Positions 1-9,304 are shown, counted from the first letter of the stretch. The stretch is DNA of 64,000 bases from Tundrisphaera sp051175315 (GCF_051175315.1 NZ_CP195100.1:1426001-1490000), one strand, 5' to 3'. A program made the numbers and translations. Notes: a model not told the origin generated them from the sequence alone.

Positions 1-888
1 GACCGGCAGGCCGTCGAAGTCGAACGTGGCCGTCTGGGTGTCGGGGATGTTGGCCTTGGTGCCCCCCTCGACCAGGATGCCGCCGGCCGACGAGATCCGC
101 TTCGGCCAGCCCAGGCCGAGCATCCACCGGACCATGTCGAGCATGTGCACGCACATGTCGCCGACGATGCCGTTGCTGTACTCGGTGAAGGCCCGCCAGC
201 TCCGGGGGTGGACCATCGAATTGTAGGGACGCATCGGCGCCGGGCCGGTCCACATCTCGTAGTCGAGGTGGGCGGGCGGGGCCGAGTCGGGCGGGTTCCC
301 CTTGTTCCGCATGTGGTAGTAGCAATAGATCTCGACCAGGCCTGCCTTGCCCAGCAAGCCCTCGCGGACCACCCGGTCCCGCGCCTCGATCAGGTGGGGC
401 GTGCTCCGCCGCTGGGTGCCCACCTGCACGACGCGGCCGTGCTTGCGGGCGGCGGCGACCATGGCCTGGCCCTCGGCCACGTCGATGCTGATCGGCTTCT
501 GGACGTAGACGTCGGCCCCGGCCTCAACGGCGGCGATCATCGGCAGGGCGTGCCAGTGGTCGGGCGTGGCGATCAGGACGATGTCCAGGTCCTTCTCCGC
601 CAGCATCGCGCGATAGTCGCGATAGGTGCGCGGAGCCTTCTTCGACGCCTGGCGCTCGGCGACCATCGCCGCCGCCCCTTCGAGCATCTGCGAATCGACG
701 TCGCAGAGCGAGACGACCTCGACCGGGGCGACCTGGATCAGTCGGAACAGGTCCGCCTTGCCATACCAACCGCAGCCGATCAGGCCGACCCGCTTGGCCT
801 CGCGGGAGGTTGCGCCGGCGATCCGGTCCACCGCCCCGGGGATGGCCAGCCCGGCCGCACTCGCCTGGAGGAACTCGCGACGCTGCAT
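1..888 (-). CDS. Gfo/Idh/MocA family oxidoreductase, Tat-exported, 3' end outside window
   Basis: Partial gene: 296 codons are visible and the C-terminus runs off the left edge. The N-terminus starts MQRREFLQASAAG, a twin-arginine signal (QRREFL followed by a short hydrophobic stretch). The mature part begins with a Rossmann dinucleotide-binding segment (KRVGLIGCGWYGK) and continues through CDVDS, as in NAD(P)-dependent dehydrogenases of the Gfo/Idh/MocA family. Planctomycetes carry many exported members, thought to act on sugars or polyols; the substrate cannot be read from sequence. The ATG at 888 is preferred because a GGGAGCGG sequence lies just upstream; an in-frame ATG at 915 would add nine residues before the twin-arginine motif. 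The export signal fits with the tatC gene elsewhere in the window. Confidence 0.88.
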   Translation of the reverse strand, partial: MQRREFLQASAAGLAIPGAVDRIAGATSREAKRVGLIGCGWYGKADLFRLIQVAPVEVVSLCDVDSQMLEGAAAMVAERQASKKAPRTYRDYRAMLAEKDLDIVLIATPDHWHALPMIAAVEAGADVYVQKPISIDVAEGQAMVAAARKHGRVVQVGTQRRSTPHLIEARDRVVREGLLGKAGLVEIYCYYHMRNKGNPPDSAPPAHLDYEMWTGPAPMRPYNSMVHPRSWRAFTEYSNGIVGDMCVHMLDMVRWMLGLGWPKRISSAGGILVEGGTKANIPDTQTATFDFDGLPV

Positions 889-1103
889 CGACCCGCTCCC
901 TTCGAAGGAATCCATCGCGGCCCCTGGCGAGCACGGCGAGATAGCCCGGCGAATCGGCGGACGGGGCGGGCATTGCACCCGACTCGGCCCCCTCCGAGCG
1001 GCCGGTCGACCAGGCCGGCCCGCTCGCGCCTCGACGCGTGCCAGGGTAACGGGCGCCCCACCCATCGTCAAACCCCCATGCCTCCCGCGTCGCGACGATC
1101 CGG

Positions 1104-2111
1104 CTACTTCGGCTCGGGCGGGGTGGGTGCGATGGGGGGCATCGGACGAGCCTTCAACACCGCCTCGACATAGTGGGGCTCGTCCCCGCGGTCGTACCAG
1201 ACCGGGAGCCGGTCCCCGGCCCGTTTCCACCCGACGATCCGGGTCAGGTCCACCCGGTTCCGGACCGCATATTCGCCCGCGTGCGTGATGATGTCCCCGG
1301 GCCTGAGGCCCGCCTCCTCGGCGGCACTCCCCGGGATGACCTCCTTCACGATGCAACCCTTCTCATGGGCCTCCCCGTAGACGCCCAGCACCGGGCCGTT
1401 GGCCGCGACGGAGATCGTGTAGAAGAGGCTCGCCATGCCCAGCGCGTTGACCAGGCCATGCAGGAGGATCGGGGCGACCAGCGTCTTCCTCCACCCGTAC
1501 AGCAGGGCGAGGAAAAGCCCGCCCACCACGATGCTCAGCCTCTGCGCGAGACCGAACGGATGCAAGAGCCCGAAGATCGCGGCGGAAAGGATCGCGGCGA
1601 GGCCGATGGGCATCCTCTGCCGCAAGGCGTTGAATAACATGCCCCGGAAGAAGAGTTCCTCCGCGACGGGGGCGACCACGACCGCAAGGAGGACAAGGGC
1701 AACGGAGTGGTAGCGATCACCGGCCCCAGCAATGGGCTCGAAGAAGTTGTCCTCCTCCTGCGTCCGTGTGATCAGCCAGGCGATGACCGCGACGCCGTAC
1801 ACTGCTGCCATCAGGACGGGCACGGCGAGCAGGGCGTAACCGGCCTCGACCAGGATCCTCCGGGGCCGGGTAAAACGCAGACGTGGCCGCGCGACCAGGA
1901 GCGGCCAGCCGGCGAGCCAGGCATGCTGGATCAGTGCGAGCGGGATCCACGACCAGGCCGGGAAGGAATGGTGGAAGGCACCGGCGTAGAGACGCCCCAC
2001 GACCCTGGCGATGATCACCGGAGCCAGGCCGATGAGGAGGTCGCGCCATCGCCAGCGGTGCTCGCGGAGCCCCGGGGGATCGACCGTTTCGACGGTTTCG
2101 GCGATGGACAT
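1104..2111 (-). CDS. CPBP family intramembrane metalloprotease with C-terminal PDZ domain
   Basis: 335 residues. The N-terminal two thirds carry several hydrophobic helices. CPBP (Abi, Rce1-like) motifs are visible: EELFFRG with E151, E152 and R156; a His at 184 in FGLLH; and H218 with N222 in LLHGLVNAL. The C-terminus (about 250-300) is PDZ-like: KGCIVKEVIPGSAAEEAGL followed by RPGDII. Such enzymes are multi-spanning proteases acting within the cytoplasmic membrane; a PDZ domain would help select substrate C-termini. The reading frame stays open upstream to 2708, but the stretch beyond 2111 is the neighbouring gene in another frame, and ATG 2111 gives MSIAETVETV. The substrate is unknown. 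It lies 65 bp downstream of a DUF2784-like gene on the same strand, so the two may be co-transcribed. Confidence 0.88.
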   Translation of the reverse strand: MSIAETVETVDPPGLREHRWRWRDLLIGLAPVIIARVVGRLYAGAFHHSFPAWSWIPLALIQHAWLAGWPLLVARPRLRFTRPRRILVEAGYALLAVPVLMAAVYGVAVIAWLITRTQEEDNFFEPIAGAGDRYHSVALVLLAVVVAPVAEELFFRGMLFNALRQRMPIGLAAILSAAIFGLLHPFGLAQRLSIVVGGLFLALLYGWRKTLVAPILLHGLVNALGMASLFYTISVAANGPVLGVYGEAHEKGCIVKEVIPGSAAEEAGLRPGDIITHAGEYAVRNRVDLTRIVGWKRAGDRLPVWYDRGDEPHYVEAVLKARPMPPIAPTPPEPK

Positions 2112-2176
2112 GAATATGACCGTCCGGTGCGGGGGGGGGAATCGGAGGAAGCCGAAGATCCTACCCCTGCCGGGGA

Positions 2177-2689
2177 TCAACGGCCAGGGGCCGAGCCGGA
2201 CCGCCGATCGATCGTCCATGCGAGTGCCGTGGCGACCAAGATCGCGGCGAACACGCCGACCGCCAGGTTGCCGGCCGTCGCTCGGCCGAGCGGTATCCCG
2301 ACGGACCCGGCGAGGAGTTGGATGAACGAGGACTCGGGGACGGGGTAGCCCAGGGAGCGGCGGACCTGGAAGTGCCAGTCGGTGCACAGGCAGTAGCCCC
2401 AGCCGTGATACGCCCCCATCACGAACCACGAGAACGCGGTCAGCCCCAGCACGGCCAGGTGGGCCACGCGGGTCCGCCTCCAGGCCCAGCCGGTCATGTT
2501 GAAGGCGATCAGCAGGGCGTGGAAGGCGAAGAACGCCCGGTCGAGCAGGACGAGCAAGGGCCGAACCTCCCATCTCGGCAGGCCCGGCCATCGCCGGAAC
2601 TCCGGCCCGGAGCCCTCGGCCGGCGCCTGGATTTTCCGCCGGTGCCCGGCAGGCCCGAACCCGGCGGGGAGCGGCCCGACAATCCTCAT
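2177..2689 (-). CDS. DUF2784-like small membrane protein
   Basis: About 170 residues as written, though the first ~40 (proline/arginine rich) may not be translated. The conserved core has a hydrophobic helix (FFAFHALLIAFN), the sequence TGWAWRRTRVAHL, a second helix (AFSWFVMGAYHGWGYC) and the signature TDWHFQVRRSLG, followed by a third helix near the C-terminus. I recognise this pattern from small bacterial inner-membrane proteins annotated DUF2784 or unnamed; no biochemical role is known to me. The start is uncertain: the ATG at 2689 has no well-spaced ribosome site, and a TTG in front of LLVLLDRAFF is an alternative. It lies just upstream of the CPBP protease gene on the same strand and is divergent from the hybrid sensor gene. 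Confidence 0.62.
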   Translation of the reverse strand: MRIVGPLPAGFGPAGHRRKIQAPAEGSGPEFRRWPGLPRWEVRPLLVLLDRAFFAFHALLIAFNMTGWAWRRTRVAHLAVLGLTAFSWFVMGAYHGWGYCLCTDWHFQVRRSLGYPVPESSFIQLLAGSVGIPLGRATAGNLAVGVFAAILVATALAWTIDRRSGSAPGR

Positions 2690-2960
2690 CTCCCGGGCCG
2701 GAAACCACTTCGTTCCGCCGCGGGCCGAACTATGTGAGCGGTCGCCCGCATTCTTATTGTGACGCCGAACGGACGAATAATCAACTGATCACTATAAGCA
2801 TTGAACGGGGGCCGGCCCGGCCCGGCCCGATCGCAAGGATCGGGCATCGGCGGGGCCTGCCGACTGGTGTGCGATTCGCCGGGACTCGACCTCGGGATCC
2901 CGCCGAGGAGCGATGGAATGGAGGAGCGTAATCCATGTTTGGCCCCGCGGAGATAATCCG

Positions 2961-5471
2961 GTGCTCGATTTCTGCTCGCAACTGTTCAGCCCGTCCGGGT
3001 TCATGCCCCGGCGATCCTGCGGCACCTGGTCGCCGGGGCTCATCTTCCTACATAATGCCTCCGACGCACTGACTACAGCCTCCTATTTCGCGATCCCCGC
3101 GATCATCATCCACCTGATGAGGCGCCGCCTGGACCTGCCGTTCCGCCCGATCTTCTGGCTATTCGGCGCCTTCATCTTCTCCTGCGGCGTCACGCATCTG
3201 CTGGAGATCGTGGTCTTCTATTCGCCGGTCTACCGACTCATCGGCGTGGTCAAGTTCGCCACGGGGTTGATCTCGGCGACGACCGCCCTGGTCCTGCTCC
3301 TGAGCTGCCCCCGCGCGCTGAAGTTCCGGGGGATCCCCTCGCTGGAGCGGGAGATCAAGGTCCGCAAGGCGGCCGAGGTGGCGGCGGGGGAGCGGGCCAG
3401 GCTGCTCGAAGTCCTGGTCGAGATGAGTCGGAAGGTCCTGACGATCAAGGACCTGGACACCCTGGCCGGCGAGATCGTATCGCGGGTGGCGCGGGGGCTG
3501 GGGGTGGAGCATTGCGCCATCCTCCAGGCCGTCCCGGATCGGTCGGAGTTGCGGCTCCGCGCCTGCATCGGTTGGGATGGCGGGCTGGTCGGGGCCACCA
3601 TCCCGGCCACCCTCCAATCGCTGGCCTGCCTCGCCGTCCCCCAGGCCGCCCGGGTCACCGGCGAGGGCACCGAGGAGGCCGACCGCTTCGAGGCCGCGCT
3701 GAGGGTGTGCGAGCACGACATGGCCGGCGGCCTTGTCGTGGACGTGATCGGCCGGGACGGGCCGCACCGGGTCCTGTTCGCCTACACGACCCGCCCGCAA
3801 TCCTACGTGCTCATGGTCCGGGCCACGGGGCGTCCATTCGGCGCCGACGAGGCGCGCTTCCTGCTCAGCGTCGTCACCCTGTTCGCCTCGAACCTCGGGC
3901 GGATCGAGGCGGAGCGGGCCCTCCGGGCCCAGGCCCGGACCGACTCGCTCACCTGCCTCTACAACGCGCGGCACCTGCACGAGGAGTCCCGGGCCGTCGA
4001 GGAGCGGGCGGCCCGATCCGGGGAGCCCCTCTCGGCGATCATGATCGACGTCGACAAGTTCAAGAGCTACAACGACGCCCACGGCCACCCGGCCGGCGAC
4101 GAGGTCTTGCGCACGCTCGGGACGATCCTGAGGAGCGAGGCCCGGGCCGGAGACCTGGTCGCCCGATATGGGGGCGAGGAGTTCGCCATCCTGCTGCCCG
4201 GGGCGGACGCCTCGGAGGCGAGCGATTTCGCCGAGCGCCTGAGGAGGGCGATCGAGGCCCACCCCTGGCCGCTGCGTCCGGTGACGGCCAGCCTCGGGGT
4301 CGCGACCGAGGATACCCCCACCCCCAGCGTCTCGTCCCTGCTCGACCGCGCCGACCGGGCGCTCTACGTCGCCAAGCGAACCGGCCGGAATCGCGTCTGT
4401 CGCGATGTCTTCCGGGACGCGATCCCCGCCGTCCCCAGGGAACGGGGCGGGGCCGACGATCGCGGCGCGGGCGGGGAGCCGGCCCCCCTGGTGCTGCACC
4501 TCGACGACGACCCCGCCTACCGCAAGGCGCTGGGCCGGCAGCTCGCCCGCGCCGGCTTCATCACCGTCGAGGCGGCGACCGGGGCGGCTGGCATGGCCGC
4601 CGCCCTGACCGTCCCCGACCTGATCCTGATGGACATCAGCCTCCCGGACGGCAATGGCCTGGACTTCTGCCGCCGGCTCAAGTCGGACCCGGCCACCGCC
4701 GCGATCCCGGTCATGATCCTCTCCAGCAGCCTGATCGGCGGGGCGGACCGGGCCCGCGCCCTGGCCTTCGGGGCCTCGGCCGCGATGGTCAAGTCGTCCG
4801 ACCCCGAGGAGCTGATCGCCGTCGCATCGACCCTGGTCCGGGAGACCCGCGGCCAGCAGGCGATGGGCCGCGCCTGGCGCGAGATGAAGGACCAGTTGCG
4901 CGAGCAGGCCTCGGAGATCGAGAAGTTCAGCAACGCGACGATCGAGGGCTGGGTCGGGCTCCTCGAGCTGCGCGACCACGAGACCGAGGGTCACAGCCGC
5001 CGCGTCGCCGAGCTGTCGACCCGGATGGCCCGCATCATGGGATTCGGCGAGGCCGATCTGCTCCACCTCTGGCGCGGGTCGCTCCTGCACGACATCGGCA
5101 AGATCGGGGTGCCCGACTCGATCCTCACGAAGCCGGGGCCGCTCGACGACTCGGAGTGGCGCGTGATGCGCCGACACCCCGAACTGGCCCGGCGGATGCT
5201 CGAACCGATCGAATTCCTCGGCCCGGCCCTGGAGATCCCGTGCAGCCATCACGAGCGATGGGACGGGGCCGGATACCCGGACGGCCTGCGGGGGGAGGAG
5301 ATCCCGCTGTCGGCCCGGATCTTCGCGGCGGCGGACGTCTACGACGCTCTGAGCCACGACAGGCCCTACCGCGAGGCCTGGGCCCCGGAACGGGTCAGGG
5401 AACACATCGGCTCGCTGGCGGGCAGCCACCTCGATCCGGCGGTCGTCGATGCCCTGCTCACCATCATCTGA
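2961..5471 (+). CDS. Ethylene-receptor-like sensor fused to GAF, GGDEF, REC and HD-GYP domains
   Basis: 836 residues from GTG 2961, which has GGAG 8 bases upstream; an in-frame ATG at 2913 adds 16 residues that do not look native. Residues 1-120 form three membrane helices like the N-terminal domain of plant ETR1 and cyanobacterial ethylene receptors. D35, Y42, I45, P46, I72, C75 and H79 match, in identity and spacing, the ETR1 pocket residues D25, Y32, I35, P36, I62, C65 and H69 (C65 and H69 bind copper). Then come a GAF-like region (about 150-310), a diguanylate cyclase with GGEEF at 404-408 and an upstream RxxD inhibitory site (RAGD), a receiver with phospho-acceptor D558, and a phosphodiesterase with HD at 710-711 and GYP at 771-773 (HHERWDGAGYP). 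It therefore carries signatures for both making and degrading c-di-GMP. Ethylene binding is inferred from family knowledge, not shown. Confidence 0.9.
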   Translation: MLDFCSQLFSPSGFMPRRSCGTWSPGLIFLHNASDALTTASYFAIPAIIIHLMRRRLDLPFRPIFWLFGAFIFSCGVTHLLEIVVFYSPVYRLIGVVKFATGLISATTALVLLLSCPRALKFRGIPSLEREIKVRKAAEVAAGERARLLEVLVEMSRKVLTIKDLDTLAGEIVSRVARGLGVEHCAILQAVPDRSELRLRACIGWDGGLVGATIPATLQSLACLAVPQAARVTGEGTEEADRFEAALRVCEHDMAGGLVVDVIGRDGPHRVLFAYTTRPQSYVLMVRATGRPFGADEARFLLSVVTLFASNLGRIEAERALRAQARTDSLTCLYNARHLHEESRAVEERAARSGEPLSAIMIDVDKFKSYNDAHGHPAGDEVLRTLGTILRSEARAGDLVARYGGEEFAILLPGADASEASDFAERLRRAIEAHPWPLRPVTASLGVATEDTPTPSVSSLLDRADRALYVAKRTGRNRVCRDVFRDAIPAVPRERGGADDRGAGGEPAPLVLHLDDDPAYRKALGRQLARAGFITVEAATGAAGMAAALTVPDLILMDISLPDGNGLDFCRRLKSDPATAAIPVMILSSSLIGGADRARALAFGASAAMVKSSDPEELIAVASTLVRETRGQQAMGRAWREMKDQLREQASEIEKFSNATIEGWVGLLELRDHETEGHSRRVAELSTRMARIMGFGEADLLHLWRGSLLHDIGKIGVPDSILTKPGPLDDSEWRVMRRHPELARRMLEPIEFLGPALEIPCSHHERWDGAGYPDGLRGEEIPLSARIFAAADVYDALSHDRPYREAWAPERVREHIGSLAGSHLDPAVVDALLTII

Positions 5472-5780
5472 AGGTCGAGCCCGGCCGGCTTCCGTGGATC
5501 GGGCCTCCCAGGCGCCGCGCGAGCCCCCTCGAGGACGAGCAACGGCGGCGACCGCGACTCGGCCGGCGAGGAGGGTCGATCACGATCGATCAGGGATCCG
5601 GATCCCCGAGATCCTTGCCCCACCCCGCCGAATCCAGGTCCATCCCACCCGCACCGGGGCAACGCCCCGGGCCGGCGAACGGCCGACGACCCTGCCCAAC
5701 CTTTTCTCATATTGAAGCTTGACAGCGGGAACCACCCCGGTACTATGCGTCGCAGGGTAGCAGCAATCGGAGGTTGATCG
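5472..5780. other. Intergenic region upstream of padR
   Basis: About 310 bases with no convincing gene. It includes GATC-rich inverted stretches around 5575-5615 (tcgatcacgatcgatc, then ggatccggatcc) that may form weak hairpins, possibly a terminator for the hybrid sensor gene, though no T-tract follows. The padR promoter lies at the right end. Confidence 0.5.
5719..5746 (+). promoter_or_regulatory. Sigma-70-type promoter for padR operon
   Basis: TTGACA (5719-5724), a 16-base spacer, then TACTAT (5741-5746). This is a near-consensus housekeeping promoter, unusual in such GC-rich DNA. Transcription would start near 5753, about 28 bases before the padR ATG. PadR proteins commonly repress their own operon, so an operator may overlap, but no clear palindrome was found. 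Confidence 0.7.
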
Positions 5781-6110
5781 ATGGACTCCTGGCATGCGCA
5801 AATGCGCAAGGGCGTGGTGGATCTGGCCATCCTGGCGCAGGTGGGTCGCGGGGAGACCTATGGCTACGAGATCGTCGAGAACCTCCGGCGATACGGGGGG
5901 CTGGAGATGACCGAGAGCACGGTCTATCCGGCCCTGACCCGATTGGCCCGCGACGGGGCGCTGGCGGTCCGCTCGGCCGCATCGCCAAACGGGCCACCCA
6001 GGCGCTACTACCGCCTCACGGACGACGGGCGGGACCGGCTCGCCCGGATGGCCTCCGGCTGGTCCGCGATGGCCCGATCGATCACCCTCATGCTGGAAGG
6101 AGACCCCTGA
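5781..6110 (+). CDS. PadR family transcriptional regulator
   Basis: 109 residues, the usual length for a short PadR-s2 protein. The winged-helix signature is clear: an N-terminal helix (RKGVVDLAILAQVGRG), ETYGYEIVENLRRYGGLEM, then TESTVYPALTRLARDGALAV, a basic wing (PPRRYYRLTDDGRDRLARM) and a C-terminal dimerisation helix. GGAGGT lies 6 bases ahead of the ATG. The stop codon is immediately followed by the ATG of the next gene, a membrane protein with an N-terminal HAAS-like region; this PadR/HAAS pair is a widespread two-gene unit in which PadR probably represses both genes. The inducer is unknown. Confidence 0.9.
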   Translation: MDSWHAQMRKGVVDLAILAQVGRGETYGYEIVENLRRYGGLEMTESTVYPALTRLARDGALAVRSAASPNGPPRRYYRLTDDGRDRLARMASGWSAMARSITLMLEGDP

Positions 6111-6728
6111 ATGAGCATCGCCGATCCCCCCACCGCCCTGAATGCCAACGTCCGGGCCATCATCGACGCCCGGCTGGACACCCTGGACCGGATGCTGCTG
6201 GGCCGCGTCGGCCGGGCCGATCGGATCGCGATCGGCCGCGAGGTCGAATCGCAGATCCACGACCTGCTGGCCGAGCAAGCCCGAGACGAACCGACCCGGG
6301 ACGATATCCTGGCCGTCCTGTCCCGGATCGACCCGCCCGAGGCGTACCTGCCGGAGGACGGGGAGGACGTCAACGCCCAGGTCGCCATCCGCCCCGGCCG
6401 CCCGGCCTTGGGGCATCCGATTCCGACTCGCAGCGATCAGAACGCCAGGTTGGGCAGGGTGGGCGCGGTGCTCGGCCTCGTCGCGCTCGGCCTCATGCTC
6501 CTGTCAGGATTGCTCCTGGGCGTCGCGTTCGTCGCGGACTCGGAACTGGCCTTCGTCTTCTCGCTGGGCCTCTCGGCGATCGGGATGATCACCGGGACGA
6601 TCGGTTTCGTGATCGCGGCGACGGCCCGGCTGAGTTCGCAGGCGTCGATCATCGGGTTCGTCACCGGGCTGGTGGCCGCCCTGGCGTCGATCCTGCTGCT
6701 GACGATCCCCTGGCTCTTCTTTTTCTGA
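6111..6728 (+). CDS. PadR-linked HAAS/DUF1700-like membrane protein
   Basis: 205 residues. The N-terminal ~90 residues are soluble and helical (ARLDTLDRMLLGRVGRADR, EVESQIHDLLAEQA, TRDDILAVLSRIDPPEAYL), matching the HAAS/DUF1700-type domain often encoded directly after padR. Three hydrophobic helices follow (about 120-145, 148-172 and 178-205), ending at WLFFF. The ATG abuts the padR stop codon, so translation is probably coupled. Related proteins are suspected to tune membrane or envelope stress outputs under PadR control; the specific function is unknown. Confidence 0.78.
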   Translation: MSIADPPTALNANVRAIIDARLDTLDRMLLGRVGRADRIAIGREVESQIHDLLAEQARDEPTRDDILAVLSRIDPPEAYLPEDGEDVNAQVAIRPGRPALGHPIPTRSDQNARLGRVGAVLGLVALGLMLLSGLLLGVAFVADSELAFVFSLGLSAIGMITGTIGFVIAATARLSSQASIIGFVTGLVAALASILLLTIPWLFFF

Positions 6729-6822
6729 GCGGGTCGTCCGCGGGCTCGGAGATGCCGGAGAACCCTCTGGGGCACATCGAGGGGGGGAGTGCGTCAAAAC
6801 GAAGCCATGCCGGGCCCCGACT

Positions 6823-7377
6823 TTATCGGCCCCCCTCGCCGGGACCGCCCCGGCGGCCGGAGTCCTTCCCGATGCGGGCCATCGCGAAATCCCGGACGCG
6901 GTTGTAGCTCTCTTCATCCGCGAAGCCACGGCGGGGGACGATCGCCGCCGACAGGCCGGTGACCATGATGAACGTGTGGTCGCCGACCTCCTCGACATGG
7001 CTCATGGTCTCCCACCGGGCCACGGTCCGGGTCGTCTCGGTGATCTCGGTCAGCCCCTCGTCGTCGAGGATCAATCGGATCGGCCCGATCGTGCCCCGGG
7101 TGCCCTGGCCCTCGGCGTAAGAACGGAGGGTCTTCCGGATGTTGGCCCGATGGACGGCGGGGTAGATCGCGGCATAGGCGACGCCCGAGACCGCCAGGAT
7201 GACGGCCCATTCCCCCGGGCCGTTCGCCGCCGCCGCCAGCGAGCCGACCAGGCAGGCGATCGGGAGGAGAAGCCAGCCGATGAGGTAATGCCGACGGGCG
7301 ACGGCCGACCTGTCGATGCAGTGGAGGCCGTAGGCGATGTAGTCGTCCACGGTCGTCGTGTAATCGGCCTGGAGCAT
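6823..7377 (-). CDS. YcxB-like membrane protein
   Basis: 184 residues from ATG 7377, which has GAGGA 7 bases upstream; an in-frame ATG at 7458 would add a low-complexity proline/glycine leader and is less likely. The N-terminus (MLQADYTTTVDDYIAYGLHC) is followed by two adjacent hydrophobic helices (HYLIGWLLLPIACLVGSLAA and the next segment), then a soluble beta-rich C-terminus (IRLILDDEGLTEITETTRTV, WETMSHVEEVGDHTFIMV, AIVPRRGFADEES) typical of the YcxB-like C-terminal domain. The role is unknown. It lies 200 bases downstream of a glycosyltransferase gene on the same strand. Confidence 0.72.
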   Translation of the reverse strand: MLQADYTTTVDDYIAYGLHCIDRSAVARRHYLIGWLLLPIACLVGSLAAAANGPGEWAVILAVSGVAYAAIYPAVHRANIRKTLRSYAEGQGTRGTIGPIRLILDDEGLTEITETTRTVARWETMSHVEEVGDHTFIMVTGLSAAIVPRRGFADEESYNRVRDFAMARIGKDSGRRGGPGEGGR

Positions 7378-7582
7378 CCGCAAGTCCTCGCCGTCAATCT
7401 CGCCCGCGGCACCCGGGGCGGTTCCGCCACCGCCGCCCGGCCCGGGCCACACTCTCATCGCGATCGGACATCGATTCGACCGCCCCACCCCGGATCGGCC
7501 GGGTCCCGGCGGATGCACGACGCGGATCGAAGATCCCCCGGCCCCCGGACCCGTTCCTCGTCGGCGATCTCGGCATGGACCT

Positions 7583-9304
7583 TCACTGTGCCCGGACCTT
7601 CGGGGCCAGCGTCGCGGCCTGGAACGATTTCCGATCGAAGATGGCCAGGAGTCGGACGCCGTCGACGCGGGCCGGGGCCAGTTCATAGGCCGCCGGCGCC
7701 CGGGCCAGGCGAGCCAGGAGGTTCGGGGCCTTCCCTTCCTCCGGCATGTACAGGCCCTGGCGGTTCTGAAAGATCAGGTAGTGCGGATCCGGGCCGAACA
7801 TCTGGGCGAGGTTCTCGGCAGCGTCGGCCCCTTCCAGGGTGATCATCCTGAGGTCGGGGCGGAGCCTCCCCCAGGCCTGTTCCCAGCCGAACGTGCGGAC
7901 ATTCGGCGGGGGATAGATGAGGACCGTGGCCCCCCGTTCGATGTGGTCGTTCATCCATCCGAGGACTTCCGCCGTGGCCGAGTCCCAGAAGTAGGTCGTC
8001 TCCATGCCCGCCGCATCGGCCCCCCTGGGCCCGCCGATGGCGGCGTTGTAGTAGCTCATCTCGAAGGGGTGGACCCGCACGGTCTCGGCGGCCGCCGTCG
8101 CCAGGCAGGCCGCGGCCACGATGCGGCCGATCCAGGCCCGCCGCATCGACGCGGCGAGCACGCCCGCACCGATCGCGGCCAGGATCGGGAGGAAGTAGAA
8201 CGCCGGGACGAGTTGGCGGAGGCCATCGTGGGCGGGCAGGAACGGGAGCATCCGCAAGAGCGGGTACGCCAGGAAGTGGATCGCCGCCCACCCGCCGACG
8301 ACCCGGTCGGACAGCCTCCCCGACCCATCCTCCCCGGCGAGCTTCGGTCGGCGGAGGGTCGCGATCAGGCCGACGGCCGTTAGGGCCAGCAGGCCGAGTG
8401 GGACCATCGTCGCGATCAGGACCGCGGAGTTGTGCCAGGGGAGGAACGTATGGACCGAGTCGTAGACCCGCCCCAGGTAGAACACCGGGACTTTCTGGGG
8501 ATAGGACAGGAAGGCCCGGACCCAGCGGGCCATGCCGCCGACGGGGTCGGGCCACCACGCCGGGTTGACCATCAGCATCGTCGCCGGCATCGTCACCCCG
8601 GCCCAGGCCAGCGGCCTCCAGGCCCCGCGCGGCCGGTAGAGTGCCGCCCAGGCCAGCGCGGCCGGGATCAGGAGCACGCCGGTCGCCTTGCACATCACGG
8701 CCAGGCCCGCCGCGACTCCGAACCACCACGGGCCCCGGCCGGTCTCGCACGCCCGGAGGTGCGCCAGGGCGGCCAGGAACCAGAAAACGCCCGTGTCCGA
8801 GTCGGCCGTGATCAGCTGCGCATCGATGAACGGGCGGGGGTCGGAGACGAGCGCCACGACCGCGGCCGACGCCAGGGCCGGCCCCCATCGGAGCCGGACG
8901 AACCGGAACATCACCCCGGCGGCCGCGGCGAACAGCCCGACCGTCGCCAGCCGGTAGCCCCGCAGGGGACCGAGCCAGGGCCCGAACACAGACTCGGTCG
9001 CCATCCCCAACAGGGAGGGGACCGGAGGGTGCTGGTCGGGCACCTCGCGGCAGAAGGGCCATCCCTTCGCCAGCTCGGCCGGCCCGAAGGCGCGGCGCCA
9101 TCCGCCCGCCGGGTCGGCCAGCTTCGCGAGCCAGACGGAGACGGCCCGGGACCGTTCGAAGAAGTAGGGCTCGTCCCACGTCATCCCGGGCTCGCCACGC
9201 GCCGCCCACAGGATTCCGACGTAGGCGACCACGAGCACGGCGACGATCGGGATCTCGAAGCGTGCGACAAAGCGGCTCGTTCCGGCCCCGGGTTCCTGGC
9301 TCAT
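7583..9304 (-). CDS. Glycosyltransferase family 39-like membrane mannosyltransferase
   Basis: 573 residues from ATG 9304 (GGGGGA 8 bases upstream); the frame extends to 9379 but without a ribosome site. The first helix is followed by a periplasmic loop with an acidic pair (PGMTWDEPYFFERS), the typical position of catalytic acidic residues in GT39/GT83 (PMT, ArnT-like) enzymes. About ten more hydrophobic helices follow, and a soluble C-terminal domain (NDHIERGATVLIYPPPNVRT onward) ends at KVRAQ. These enzymes use polyprenyl-phosphate sugars on the outer side of the cytoplasmic membrane to glycosylate protein or lipid acceptors. Donor and acceptor cannot be read from sequence. Confidence 0.82.
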   Translation of the reverse strand: MSQEPGAGTSRFVARFEIPIVAVLVVAYVGILWAARGEPGMTWDEPYFFERSRAVSVWLAKLADPAGGWRRAFGPAELAKGWPFCREVPDQHPPVPSLLGMATESVFGPWLGPLRGYRLATVGLFAAAAGVMFRFVRLRWGPALASAAVVALVSDPRPFIDAQLITADSDTGVFWFLAALAHLRACETGRGPWWFGVAAGLAVMCKATGVLLIPAALAWAALYRPRGAWRPLAWAGVTMPATMLMVNPAWWPDPVGGMARWVRAFLSYPQKVPVFYLGRVYDSVHTFLPWHNSAVLIATMVPLGLLALTAVGLIATLRRPKLAGEDGSGRLSDRVVGGWAAIHFLAYPLLRMLPFLPAHDGLRQLVPAFYFLPILAAIGAGVLAASMRRAWIGRIVAAACLATAAAETVRVHPFEMSYYNAAIGGPRGADAAGMETTYFWDSATAEVLGWMNDHIERGATVLIYPPPNVRTFGWEQAWGRLRPDLRMITLEGADAAENLAQMFGPDPHYLIFQNRQGLYMPEEGKAPNLLARLARAPAAYELAPARVDGVRLLAIFDRKSFQAATLAPKVRAQ

